From JAXGRD01 sp040766105 (lineage in GTDB: Bacteria; Bacillota; Clostridia; Peptostreptococcales; Anaerovoracaceae), in assembly GCA_040766105.1 (NCBI GenBank), contig JAXGRD010000005.1:124001-188000 (forward strand): DNA of 64,000 bases, written 5' to 3'. This document shows positions 46,151 through 54,614 of this stretch, in pieces. Each line of letters opens with the position of its first letter. The first letter of the stretch is position 1. The position numbers were made by a program, and so were the translations under genes. Below the pieces are notes generated by a model that had not been told where the DNA came from, made no database searches, and saw only the letters and a program-made list of their open reading frames with translations.

Positions 46151-46763
46151 TTACACAGGCCTCATTGATTGGGGCACAGGGTATTGGGCCATTGTAATTG
46201 CCGCAATCATTGCATATTTGCTGGGCAACATCTCACCATCCATCCTCATCGGCAGAATGCATGGAATTGATATTCGCAAGGAAGGCAGCGGAAATGCGGG
46301 CACGACCAACGTACTTCGGGTGCTGGGAAAGAGAGCAGCCGTCGCAACCTTGGTTATCGATGTGCTCAAGGGTACGGTGGCAGTGGTGTTGGCAGGTGTT
46401 CTGCTGGGACAATTGGCTGCCATGATTTGCGTCGTTGCCGTGATGATCGGACATGTTTGGCCCGTCTTCTTCCGCTTCAAGGGCGGCAAGGGGGTGGCAA
46501 CAGCCTTCGGTGCGCTGTGCGGTCTGAACCCGGCGCTGGGATTTGCCTGCCTTGGTGTGGTTGTCATCGTCGTATTGGTGACGAAGCGAATGTCTGCCGG
46601 TTCCGTGGTGGGTGCCATGCTCTTTCCGGTATTGGCATACTTTCTGGAACCGGACTTCATCCTTTTGGGGAGCCTGTTGGCGTTGATTATTTTATGGAAG
46701 CACAGGAGCAATATCGGTCGTCTCGTCAGGGGAGAAGAGCCCAAGATGAGCTTCAAAAAATAG
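46143..46763 (+). CDS. plsY: Glycerol-3-phosphate acyltransferase PlsY
   Basis: A membrane acyltransferase using acyl-phosphate (from PlsX) to make lysophosphatidate. The 206-residue protein has about five membrane helices and the motifs LLGNISPSILIGR, GSGNAGTTNVLRVLG, and FRFKGGKGVATAFG. Starts inside the end of der. Ends in TAG. gpsA, which supplies its glycerol-3-phosphate, follows 37 nt later. Confidence 0.95.
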   Translation: MYSYTGLIDWGTGYWAIVIAAIIAYLLGNISPSILIGRMHGIDIRKEGSGNAGTTNVLRVLGKRAAVATLVIDVLKGTVAVVLAGVLLGQLAAMICVVAVMIGHVWPVFFRFKGGKGVATAFGALCGLNPALGFACLGVVVIVVLVTKRMSAGSVVGAMLFPVLAYFLEPDFILLGSLLALIILWKHRSNIGRLVRGEEPKMSFKK

Positions 46764-46800
46764 GAGTATCACGCTGCCATAGTGCAGTGGGGAGGAAAAA

Positions 46801-47802
46801 ATGGAAATGAAGAGAGTCGGCGTCATCGGTGCGGGAAGCTGGGGAACGGCTTTGGCGGTCACCCTGTCCAATAAGGGACATGCCGTGAAGATGTGGGATT
46901 TGGATCGTGCCCTATTGAAGAACATGACTTCCGCAAGGGAAAATGAAAAATACCTAAAGGGGATCTCCTTTGGGGATAATTTGGATATAGTCGAGACCAT
47001 GGAAGATGCCCTCGAAGGGGTTCAATTAGTGGTATTCTCTGTCCCGGCGCAGCACTTCCGCAAGGCCCTCTTGTCGGCGAAGCCCTTCTTGGGAGAGGAT
47101 GTCATTGCCGTCAACGTGGCTAAGGGAATCGAGCAGAAAACCCTGCTTCGAATGTCTCAGGTGGCGGAAGAGATCATGCCGGAATTAAAGTATGCCGTTC
47201 TTTCCGGACCTTCTCACGCGGAAGAGGTGGGCCAGGCGCTGCCTACAACGGTAGCTGTGGTTTCAAAGGATGAGACTATCTCCCACGAAGTGCAGGACGC
47301 ATTTATGACCAACCGTTTTCGCGTATATACGGGAAGCGATGTGGTGGGTGTGGAACTGGGTGGATCTTTGAAGAATATCATCGCCCTCGGTGCGGGAATC
47401 TCGGACGGCATCGGCTTTGGAGACAATGCAAAAGCAGCCCTCATGACGAGAGGACTTGCGGAAATCACCAGGTTAGGTGTTGCCTTAGGGGCTGACCCCG
47501 CAACCTTTGCAGGTCTTACGGGAGTGGGTGACCTCATCGTGACCTGTACCAGCATGCACTCTCGAAATCGCCGCTGCGGTATTATGATAGGAGAGGGAAT
47601 GCATCCCCATGAGGCAACCGAGAAGGTTGGCATGGTGGTGGAAGGCATGTTCACCACGGAGGCGGCCTATCAGTTGGCGGAAAAGGCCGGCGTGGAAATG
47701 CCCATAACGGAACAGATATACAAGGTCATTCAGGGCGAGACGAACGCAAAGGATGCGGTGGAAATACTAATGGGACGAGACAGAAAACATGAACAAGGAT
47801 AA
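46801..47802 (+). CDS. gpsA: Glycerol-3-phosphate dehydrogenase [NAD(P)+] GpsA
   Basis: Makes sn-glycerol-3-phosphate for phospholipids. The 333-residue protein has the Rossmann start GVIGAGSWGTALAV, SVPAQHFRKAL, NVAKGIE, LSGPSHAEEV and the catalytic-domain segment ELGGSLKNIIALGAGISDG. GGAGG precedes the first ATG. With plsX, plsY and the lipid kinase it forms a phospholipid group. miaB starts 14 nt before its end. Confidence 0.96.
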   Translation: MEMKRVGVIGAGSWGTALAVTLSNKGHAVKMWDLDRALLKNMTSARENEKYLKGISFGDNLDIVETMEDALEGVQLVVFSVPAQHFRKALLSAKPFLGEDVIAVNVAKGIEQKTLLRMSQVAEEIMPELKYAVLSGPSHAEEVGQALPTTVAVVSKDETISHEVQDAFMTNRFRVYTGSDVVGVELGGSLKNIIALGAGISDGIGFGDNAKAALMTRGLAEITRLGVALGADPATFAGLTGVGDLIVTCTSMHSRNRRCGIMIGEGMHPHEATEKVGMVVEGMFTTEAAYQLAEKAGVEMPITEQIYKVIQGETNAKDAVEILMGRDRKHEQG

Positions 47803-49108
47803 AAAGTTTCACATACAGACATTCGGCTGCCAGATGAACGAACGAGATTCGGAGACATTGGCAGGGCTTCTTTCGGAAAAGGGATATGGAGAAACGGAAA
47901 GTAAATATGAGGCTGACATAGCCATTATCAACACATGCAGCGTAAGGGAAAATGCGGACAAGCGATTCTTCGGTACCTTGGGACAGTTAAAGAGGATCAA
48001 GAAGGAGCGACCGGACTTTGTCGTCTGTGTCTGCGGGTGCATGATGCAGCAGCAACACGTAGTGGACGAAGTAAAGCAAAAATACCCTTGGGTGGACATC
48101 GTCTTTGGCACCCACAACATCCATCAATTTCCCCAATTACTGGACGATACTCTTCTCAGGAACGAAAAGAGTATTTCCGTATGGGAAGAGGGGGGCGAAA
48201 TCGTGGAGAAGATGCCCTCCAAGCGAAAGCATAAATACAAGGCATTCGTCAACATCATGTACGGCTGCAACAACTTCTGTACCTACTGCATCGTGCCCTA
48301 CACCAGGGGGCGTGAGCGAAGCAGGTTGGCGGAAGAAATCAAACGAGAAATCATGGAACTGACCGCCGACGGCGTGCGAGAGGTGACATTACTGGGCCAA
48401 AATGTCAACTCCTACTACAGCGAAGGAACGGACTTCACGGGACTGATTCGCCTGCTTCACGAAATTCCCGACCTGCAGCGAATTCGCTTTATGACATCCC
48501 ATCCCAAGGATCTGTCCCCGGATTTGATTGCTGCCTTTGGAGAGTTTGAGAAGCTCTGCGGCCATATTCATCTTCCTATGCAGTCGGGAAGCGATGAAAT
48601 CTTGAGACGAATGAACCGAAAGTACAGTGGACAAGATTATCTTCTTCTCGTGAAAAAACTCAGGGAAGTCAGGCCGGATATTGCCATTACCACGGACATC
48701 ATCGTGGGCTTTCCGGGAGAGACGGAAGAAGACTTTCGTGAGACACTTCGTCTATGCCAAGAGGTGGGTTTTGATTCCGCCTTTACCTTTTTGTACTCCG
48801 TACGAAAGGGAACGCCGGCGGAAAAATATGAGGATCAAATCCCCGAGGAAATCAAGCACGAAAGATTCGAAATGTTGGTGGATGTAATCAACCAATCCGC
48901 CCTGGAGAAGAACCGAAATCGTGAAGGAAAAGTGGAGCGGGTTTTGGTGGAAGGCCTCAGTAAAAAGGACAAAAATATCTTGACGGGAAGGACGGAAGGC
49001 TTCAAAAAAATCGACTTTTCCGGGCCGGAAAATCTCATTGGAGAAATCGTTTCCGTCCGGGCTTTAGAAGGCAAAACATTCAGTTTATTCGGCAAATTGT
49101 GTCAATGA
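47789..49108 (+). CDS. miaB: tRNA-2-methylthio-N6-dimethylallyladenosine synthase MiaB
   Basis: A radical-SAM enzyme that methylthiolates i6A37 in tRNA. The 439-residue protein has the N-terminal UPF0004 domain (TFGCQMNERDSE with the first cluster Cys; further Cys in NTCSVREN and CVCGCM), the radical-SAM motif CNNFCTYC and a C-terminal TRAM domain. Last gene of the overlapping run that starts with valS. Confidence 0.96.
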   Translation: MNKDKKFHIQTFGCQMNERDSETLAGLLSEKGYGETESKYEADIAIINTCSVRENADKRFFGTLGQLKRIKKERPDFVVCVCGCMMQQQHVVDEVKQKYPWVDIVFGTHNIHQFPQLLDDTLLRNEKSISVWEEGGEIVEKMPSKRKHKYKAFVNIMYGCNNFCTYCIVPYTRGRERSRLAEEIKREIMELTADGVREVTLLGQNVNSYYSEGTDFTGLIRLLHEIPDLQRIRFMTSHPKDLSPDLIAAFGEFEKLCGHIHLPMQSGSDEILRRMNRKYSGQDYLLLVKKLREVRPDIAITTDIIVGFPGETEEDFRETLRLCQEVGFDSAFTFLYSVRKGTPAEKYEDQIPEEIKHERFEMLVDVINQSALEKNRNREGKVERVLVEGLSKKDKNILTGRTEGFKKIDFSGPENLIGEIVSVRALEGKTFSLFGKLCQ

Positions 49109-49149
49109 CATATAATGTTGTATAAAAAATGAAACATAGGTGAAAATGC

Positions 49150-49182
49150 TTGTTTTAAGTATACAAGACATATATAATGTCT
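49150..49182 (+). promoter_or_regulatory. Promoter of the ech operon with overlapping palindrome
   Basis: TTGTTT (49150-49155), 17-nt spacer, TATAAT (49173-49178). The -10 is embedded in the perfect palindrome AGACAT-atata-ATGTCT (49166-49182), well placed for a repressor that would block polymerase. Confidence 0.7.
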
Positions 49183-49215
49183 GTGTATTTATTTTAACAA
49201 TGTTAGGAGGGTTTA

Positions 49216-51153
49216 ATGAGCACAATATTTTTTCTTATCGGGTTCCCCTTAATTGTTGCAATCGTTCTGTTATTGCTCAAAGCGGATGTGGCCAGAGATA
49301 TTATTGTGAAGATTTCTGCAGCGGTTATCGCAGCGGCTTCCATCTATCTCGTGGTACAGCATTTCAACAGCGGAGGACAATATTTTGATGTTCCGAAAGC
49401 GGCAACTATCGGCTATGTTATGATGGCCATTGAGGTGGTTCTCGCGATTATCATCATTGTTGTCGGCGTGATGAAAAAGCAGTACCTGGCTCCCATATTT
49501 GCGTTAATCCAGACACCACTATTGATCTGGTTTGAGATGGGCACGGGACATAGCATCGAAGTGGGATACAATGTCTATGTAGATAGGCTATCCATGATTA
49601 TGGTTTTGATCATCGGAATCATAGGTTCTCTCATTTGCGTCTACGCAATCGGGTACATGAAGGACTTCCAAAAGCACCACAAGAGTGCGCCGGATCGAAG
49701 ACCTTATTTCTTCTTCCTCATGTTCGTATTTTTATCAGCTATGTTCGGCTTGGTAATGTCAAACAACCTGGTTTGGATGTACTTCTTCTGGGAGATCACT
49801 TCCCTCTGCTCGTTCTTCCTCATCGGCTACAACGGACTTTTCCACAAGAAAGAGAACGAGGACAAGGTGGCAACGAGAAACGCTTTCAGAGCCCTCGTCA
49901 TGAACTTGGCCGGAGGACTGGGATTCGTCATCGGTATCATCACCCTTGGCACCACCTACGGTACACTGGAACTAAACACAATGTTGACCATCGGAACCAT
50001 GGGATACAGCGTCGTAATACCTGCCATCTTCTTGGCATTTGCAGGAATCACCAAGGCGGCACAGATGCCGTTCAACAGCTGGCTGTTGGGAGCCATGGTA
50101 GCGCCTACACCTACGTCGGCACTGCTTCACTCTTCCACAATGGTTAAGGCGGGTGTCTTCCTGATTATCAAACTGGCACCGGTTCTTGGAAACAATGTTG
50201 CAGGAATTATGGTAGCGCTGGTGGGAGGAATTACCTTCCTCTTGGCATCCTTTGCTGCCATCTCTCAGAGCAACGCAAAGAAGGTGCTGGCTTACTCCAC
50301 CGTTGCCAACTTGGGACTCATCGTAGCCTGCGGCGGTATCGGCTCTGCGGAAGCGGTTTGGGCAGGAATCATGCTCATCATCTTCCATGCAGTAACCAAG
50401 TCTCTTCTCTTCCTATGCGTAGGAACGGCGGAGCATAACATCGGAAGTAGAGATATTGAGGATATGGACGGCCTGTTCAACAGAATGCCAAGGCTTGCCA
50501 GCTTCATGCTCATAGGAATTGCAGGAATGTTCCTGGCACCCTTCGGCATGCTCATATCCAAGTGGGCGACCATGGTTGCCTTTGTGGATTCGGGCAATGT
50601 CATCTTGGTGGTGATTATCTGCTTCGGTAGTGCGGCGACAGCCTTCTACTGGACCAAATGGATGGGCAAGCTTTCTGCCATTATGGCGGGAAGAGAGGAT
50701 ATTCAAAAGAATGTTCATCGTGAAGAAACCGTAGTGCATATGATTTTGTCAGTGTTGACTGTAATCGTATGTCTGGGCTTCCCCTTCATCTCTAAGGCTA
50801 TGGTCATCCCCTATCTGTCCGATACCTACGGAACAGTGGAAACCATGGCACTGTCTGAGAACAACATGATTATCATGGTTATCATGATAGCTGTACTGAT
50901 TTTGCTCTTTGCATTCCTCTTCGGAAGAACTACAAAGAAAATCGTCCCCATCTACATGGCAGGTGTCAACACCGGCGACGACTTGACCTTCATCAACTCC
51001 ATGGAAGGCAAGACGGAAGTTTCCCTGAGAAACTGGTATATGGAAGGCTATTTCGGAGAGTTTAAGATGAATGTCATCGGCGTGATTACCACGGGCATCG
51101 TAATTGTCGTTGCCATTGGAATGGTTGCCGGTGCAATGCTGGGAGGTATGTAA
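49216..51153 (+). CDS. echA: Ech-type hydrogenase, antiporter-like membrane subunit EchA
   Basis: A 645-residue proton/sodium-translocating subunit of the NuoL/Mrp family with about 15-16 membrane helices. The core pattern is present (WEITSLCSFFLIGYN with the key Glu; KAAQMPFNSWLLGAM; PTPTSALLHSSTMVKAG). In Ech complexes this subunit couples electron transfer to ion pumping. AGGAGG precedes the ATG. First gene of echABCDEF, with a C-terminal extension of hydrophilic segment and a final helix. Confidence 0.9.
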   Translation: MSTIFFLIGFPLIVAIVLLLLKADVARDIIVKISAAVIAAASIYLVVQHFNSGGQYFDVPKAATIGYVMMAIEVVLAIIIIVVGVMKKQYLAPIFALIQTPLLIWFEMGTGHSIEVGYNVYVDRLSMIMVLIIGIIGSLICVYAIGYMKDFQKHHKSAPDRRPYFFFLMFVFLSAMFGLVMSNNLVWMYFFWEITSLCSFFLIGYNGLFHKKENEDKVATRNAFRALVMNLAGGLGFVIGIITLGTTYGTLELNTMLTIGTMGYSVVIPAIFLAFAGITKAAQMPFNSWLLGAMVAPTPTSALLHSSTMVKAGVFLIIKLAPVLGNNVAGIMVALVGGITFLLASFAAISQSNAKKVLAYSTVANLGLIVACGGIGSAEAVWAGIMLIIFHAVTKSLLFLCVGTAEHNIGSRDIEDMDGLFNRMPRLASFMLIGIAGMFLAPFGMLISKWATMVAFVDSGNVILVVIICFGSAATAFYWTKWMGKLSAIMAGREDIQKNVHREETVVHMILSVLTVIVCLGFPFISKAMVIPYLSDTYGTVETMALSENNMIIMVIMIAVLILLFAFLFGRTTKKIVPIYMAGVNTGDDLTFINSMEGKTEVSLRNWYMEGYFGEFKMNVIGVITTGIVIVVAIGMVAGAMLGGM

Positions 51154-51154
51154 A

Positions 51155-52027
51155 ATGAATACTACAATCACAATCATCATCAGTGTAGTTGCATATCTGA
51201 TCCTGGCTCCCTTTATCGGTGGTCTGCTGGCAGGTATCGATCGAAGAATCACTGCGAGAATGCAGGGAAGATTCGGTCCTCCCATATTGCAGCCGTTCTA
51301 TGACTTCTTGAAGCTGTGGGAAAAGGAAAACATTACGGTAAACAGAGTACAGGACTTCTACGTTTTCTGCTTCTTCATCTTCATCGTCGTCACAGGTGCA
51401 TTCTTCTTTGCGGGACTGAGCCTGTTGCTGGTCATCTTCACACTGACACTGGCAAGCGTGTTCCTCATCATAGCAGCCTTCTCCTCCAACTCTCCCTTTG
51501 CACAGGTAGGTGCGGAAAGAGAATTGTTGCAGATGCTGGCATACGAGCCTATGGTGCTGATCACAGCAATCGGATTCTACATGTACACAGGCAGCTTCGA
51601 TGTAGGCGCTATCATGGGTGGTGAAAAAATGCCCCTCATATACCTCATCGGAATCTTCTTGGGATATATCTTCATTCTGACCATTAAGTTCAGAAAATCC
51701 CCCTTCGACCTGTCCATGTCCCATCACGGACACCAGGAACTGGTTGCGGGACTGAAGACCGAGTTTTCAGGCAGAACCTTGGCCCTCATTGAAGCGGCAC
51801 ACTGGTTTGAAAACATATTCTTACTCGGATTCGTGTTCCTCTTCTTCATGAACGGAACCGTCTGGGGTATCGTTATAGGCGTAGTTGTTTGTCTTCTGAC
51901 CTACTTCCTGGAAGTATTCATCGACAACAGCTTTGCAAGAATGAAGTGGCAGTTTGCAATCAATTCGGCGTGGGTCGTTGCGTTGGTTCTGGGAACTGTA
52001 AACCTGTTCATTCTGCTATATGTTTAA
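51155..52027 (+). CDS. echB: Ech-type hydrogenase, NuoH-like membrane subunit EchB
   Basis: A 290-residue membrane protein with about eight helices, homologous to NuoH/EchB, which anchors the hydrophilic arm and forms the junction to the ion channel. Seen: GIDRRITARMQGRFGPPILQ, FYDFLKLWEKE, SPFAQVGAERELLQMLAYEP, and KSPFDLSMSHHGHQELVAG. The frame opens earlier inside echA, but the ATG at 51155 with GGGAGG is the start. Confidence 0.92.
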   Translation: MNTTITIIISVVAYLILAPFIGGLLAGIDRRITARMQGRFGPPILQPFYDFLKLWEKENITVNRVQDFYVFCFFIFIVVTGAFFFAGLSLLLVIFTLTLASVFLIIAAFSSNSPFAQVGAERELLQMLAYEPMVLITAIGFYMYTGSFDVGAIMGGEKMPLIYLIGIFLGYIFILTIKFRKSPFDLSMSHHGHQELVAGLKTEFSGRTLALIEAAHWFENIFLLGFVFLFFMNGTVWGIVIGVVVCLLTYFLEVFIDNSFARMKWQFAINSAWVVALVLGTVNLFILLYV

Positions 52028-52039
52028 GGAGGCAATCAC

Positions 52040-52495
52040 ATGGCATATGTAACAAAATCACCCTGGGTCATCCACTATGACGGATCCAGCTGTAACGGTT
52101 GCGACATAGAAGTGTTGGCCTGCCTTACACCTATGTACGACGTAGAGCGGTTTGGAATTATCAACACCGGTAACCCCAAGCACGCAGATGTTTTTCTTGT
52201 CACCGGCTCCATCAACGAGCAGAACAAGAATGTTGTACAACAAATATATGAGCAAATGCCGGAACCAAAGGTAGTAGTAGCGATCGGAATCTGCGCCACC
52301 AACGGTGGAATCTTTAAAGAATGCTACAATATCATGGGCGGAACGGACACCGTAATTCCCGTGGACTGCTACGTTCCCGGCTGTGCTGCAAGACCGGAGG
52401 CCATCATTGACGGCGTCGTTAAGGGTCTTGGCATCTTGGCGGAAAAAAAGGCCAAGATGGATGCCGATAATAACCAGAAGGGAGCGGCGGTATGA
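52040..52495 (+). CDS. echC: Ech-type hydrogenase small subunit EchC (NuoB-like)
   Basis: A 151-residue iron-sulfur subunit holding the proximal [4Fe-4S] cluster next to the NiFe centre. Cluster cysteines: CNGC (C18, C21), GICATNGG, and PGCAARPE. AAGGAGG before the ATG. Overlaps echD by 4 nt. Confidence 0.95.
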   Translation: MAYVTKSPWVIHYDGSSCNGCDIEVLACLTPMYDVERFGIINTGNPKHADVFLVTGSINEQNKNVVQQIYEQMPEPKVVVAIGICATNGGIFKECYNIMGGTDTVIPVDCYVPGCAARPEAIIDGVVKGLGILAEKKAKMDADNNQKGAAV

Positions 52496-52848
52496 GCGAA
52501 AAGAAATTTCTAGTTCAGGACATACGATCAATACAGGGTTCTGAATTATTGGGTATTGTGCGTAACCTGCGACAGGACGGCTATCGATTTGTCCAGGCAT
52601 GTGCAACGGCGAAGGAAGAAGGCTATGAACTTCTGTACTCCTTCGACAAGGATCACGACCTCGTCAACTTCAGGATCCATGTGAATGAAGGCGATGAGTT
52701 GGAAAGCATCACGAAGGAATATTGGAGTGCCTTTATCTATGAAAACGAGTTGAATGACTTGTTCGGCATCAAGTTCCTTCACAACGCATTAGATTACGGC
52801 GGCAACTTCTACAAGGTTGCAGAGCCGACTCCATGGAAGAAGAAATAA
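52492..52848 (+). CDS. echD: Ech-type hydrogenase subunit EchD (NuoC-like)
   Basis: A 118-residue NuoC-domain protein with the signature region SAFIYENELNDLFGIKF. No cofactor expected; structural partner of the large subunit. ATGA start inside echC. Confidence 0.88.
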   Translation: MSEKKFLVQDIRSIQGSELLGIVRNLRQDGYRFVQACATAKEEGYELLYSFDKDHDLVNFRIHVNEGDELESITKEYWSAFIYENELNDLFGIKFLHNALDYGGNFYKVAEPTPWKKK

Positions 52849-52866
52849 GAAAGGAAGGTAGAAAAC

Positions 52867-53952
52867 ATGGGTAAAAGAACTATTATTCCTTTCGGACCAC
52901 AACATCCGGTACTTCCCGAGCCGGTTCATTTGGACCTGGTCATCGAGGACGAGAAGGTTGTAGAAGCCATTCCCTCCATTGGATTTATCCATAGAGGATT
53001 GGAAAAGTTGGTAGAAAAAAAGGAATATACCGAAATGGTATACGTTATAGAGCGAGTTTGCGGCATCTGCAGCTTCGGACACGGTTGGGGCTATTGCGCT
53101 GCCGTGGAAGGCGCAATGGGCATTGAGATTCCCAAGAGAGCGGAATATCTGCGAACCATTTGGCATGAATTGGGAAGAGCACATTCCAACATGCTGTGGT
53201 TGGGACTTTTGGCCGACGGATTTGGCTTTGAAAGCTTGTTCATGCATGTGTGGAAGCTGCGAGAGACCGTTCTGGACCTCTTTGAAGAGACCACCGGGGG
53301 AAGAGTTATCTTCTCCGTGTGCAAGGTGGGTGGTGTAAGAAAAGACATCGACACTGCCACATTGAACAAGATGGTCAAGGAACTCAACGGTATTAAAAAA
53401 GAGCTGAAGGAGTTGACCGATGTCTTTATGGAAGACAAGTCCGTAAAGAACAGACTGTGTGGCGTAGGATATTTGTCCAAGGAAGACGCCATTGAATTGG
53501 ACGCAGTCGGCGCCATGGCAAGAGCTTCCGGCGTTGTACAGGATATGCGTCTCAATGGTCACGGCATCTACGATGAATTAAACTTTGAGCCTTGTGTGGA
53601 AACTGCCGGCGACTGTTATGCTCGTTGTGTCGTAAGAATCAGAGACATCTTCTTGGCTTTGGACATGATTGAAGAAGCGGTCAACAAGATTCCCGATGGA
53701 CCCATCTCCGTTCCCGTTAAGGGCAACGTAACCGGTGAGTTCGTCATGAGGCTGGAGCAGCCCAGAGGAGAAGCGGTTTATTATGCAAAGGGATTCGACA
53801 CGGGAACAAAGTTCCTGGAGAGAATGCGCGTCCGAACACCGACCAATCAGAACATTCCCGCCATGGTGAAGACCTTGCAGGGATGTGACCTGGCTGATGT
53901 TCCCATGCTCATACTGACTATCGACCCCTGTATCAGTTGTACAGAAAGGTAG
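52867..53952 (+). CDS. echE: Ech-type [NiFe] hydrogenase large subunit EchE
   Basis: A 361-residue NuoD-like subunit that keeps both NiFe ligand pairs: RVCGICSFGH with C65 and C68, and the C-terminal DPCISCTER with C355 and C358. This marks a true group 4 hydrogenase rather than a complex I module. The chain ends three residues after the last cysteine, as in Ech proteins that need no C-terminal cleavage. It reduces protons with ferredoxin electrons, or the reverse. Stop is TAG; read-through would add only about nine residues. Confidence 0.95.
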   Translation: MGKRTIIPFGPQHPVLPEPVHLDLVIEDEKVVEAIPSIGFIHRGLEKLVEKKEYTEMVYVIERVCGICSFGHGWGYCAAVEGAMGIEIPKRAEYLRTIWHELGRAHSNMLWLGLLADGFGFESLFMHVWKLRETVLDLFEETTGGRVIFSVCKVGGVRKDIDTATLNKMVKELNGIKKELKELTDVFMEDKSVKNRLCGVGYLSKEDAIELDAVGAMARASGVVQDMRLNGHGIYDELNFEPCVETAGDCYARCVVRIRDIFLALDMIEEAVNKIPDGPISVPVKGNVTGEFVMRLEQPRGEAVYYAKGFDTGTKFLERMRVRTPTNQNIPAMVKTLQGCDLADVPMLILTIDPCISCTER

Positions 53953-53962
53953 GTGGAAAAGC

Positions 53963-54550
53963 ATGGCAAATTTTAAAATCGGTAAGGTAGTAATGGGCAG
54001 CCTGTTTAAGAAGCCTGCCACCAAGATGTATCCTGTCATTCCTGCTGAATGGAAGGAAAGGACGAGAGGTCACATCCGCATCGAAGAAAAGGACTGCATC
54101 CTTTGCGGTATCTGCGGCAAGAAGTGTCCCACCAATGCCATTACGGTAGATCGAGGTGGGCGCACATGGACCATCGAGAGGATGCAGTGCATCCAATGTG
54201 GAGAGTGTGTTGCTGTCTGTCCCAAGAAGTGTCTGTTCATGGAACCGGATTACACGGAGCCAAGCACGGAAAAGGTAATAGATACGGCCAACGTTCCGGA
54301 AGTGGAAAAGCCAAAGGCGACACCGGCGAAGAACGGGGAAGCAAAGGAAGCGGCACCTGCTGACGGAGACGAAAAGCTGAAATGCGACGAAGAAGTCTGC
54401 ATATACTGCGGCATCTGCGTGAAGAACTGTCCCGTGGACGCTTTGGAAGTGGATCGAAAGGAAAAGATTTGGAAGGTAGATCATGACACCTGCACAACGT
54501 GCGGAATCTGCGTTGAGAAATGCCCCAAGGATTGCCTGGTGATTGAATAA
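53963..54550 (+). CDS. echF: Ech-type hydrogenase ferredoxin subunit EchF with four [4Fe-4S] motifs
   Basis: A 195-residue polyferredoxin. Four complete CxxCxxCxxxCP motifs are present: CILCGICGKKCP, CIQCGECVAVCP, CIYCGICVKNCP and CTTCGICVEKCP. They form two 2-cluster modules joined by a ~40-residue linker rich in Ala, Lys, Glu and Pro. Typical EchF and NuoI carry only two clusters. The N-terminus (residues 1-30) resembles NuoI/EchF. It passes electrons between soluble ferredoxin and EchC. A terminator follows. Confidence 0.93.
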   Translation: MANFKIGKVVMGSLFKKPATKMYPVIPAEWKERTRGHIRIEEKDCILCGICGKKCPTNAITVDRGGRTWTIERMQCIQCGECVAVCPKKCLFMEPDYTEPSTEKVIDTANVPEVEKPKATPAKNGEAKEAAPADGDEKLKCDEEVCIYCGICVKNCPVDALEVDRKEKIWKVDHDTCTTCGICVEKCPKDCLVIE

Positions 54551-54558
54551 AATAACGG

Positions 54559-54599
54559 AAACTGCTGCTCCGCCTTGGATTGCCAGGGTGGAGCAGTTT
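54559..54599 (+). terminator. Intrinsic terminator after echF
   Basis: CTGCTCC (54565-54571) pairs with GGAGCAG (54590-54596), with an inner CC/GG and flanking AAA/TTT; a T-rich run follows. It rules out the TTG at 54543 as start of the next gene. Confidence 0.75.
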
Positions 54600-54614
54600 G
54601 ATATTACAGGGGTG

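Noticed and set aside
36019..49108. Horizontal transfer of the valS-miaB run
   Set aside because: Gene content and order (rnc-smc-ftsY, plsY-gpsA) are standard for Firmicutes and show no mobile elements.
54543..54614. TTG start of the EutH gene overlapping echF
   Set aside because: The extra 24 codons would be translated through an intrinsic terminator hairpin, and they do not resemble EutH.
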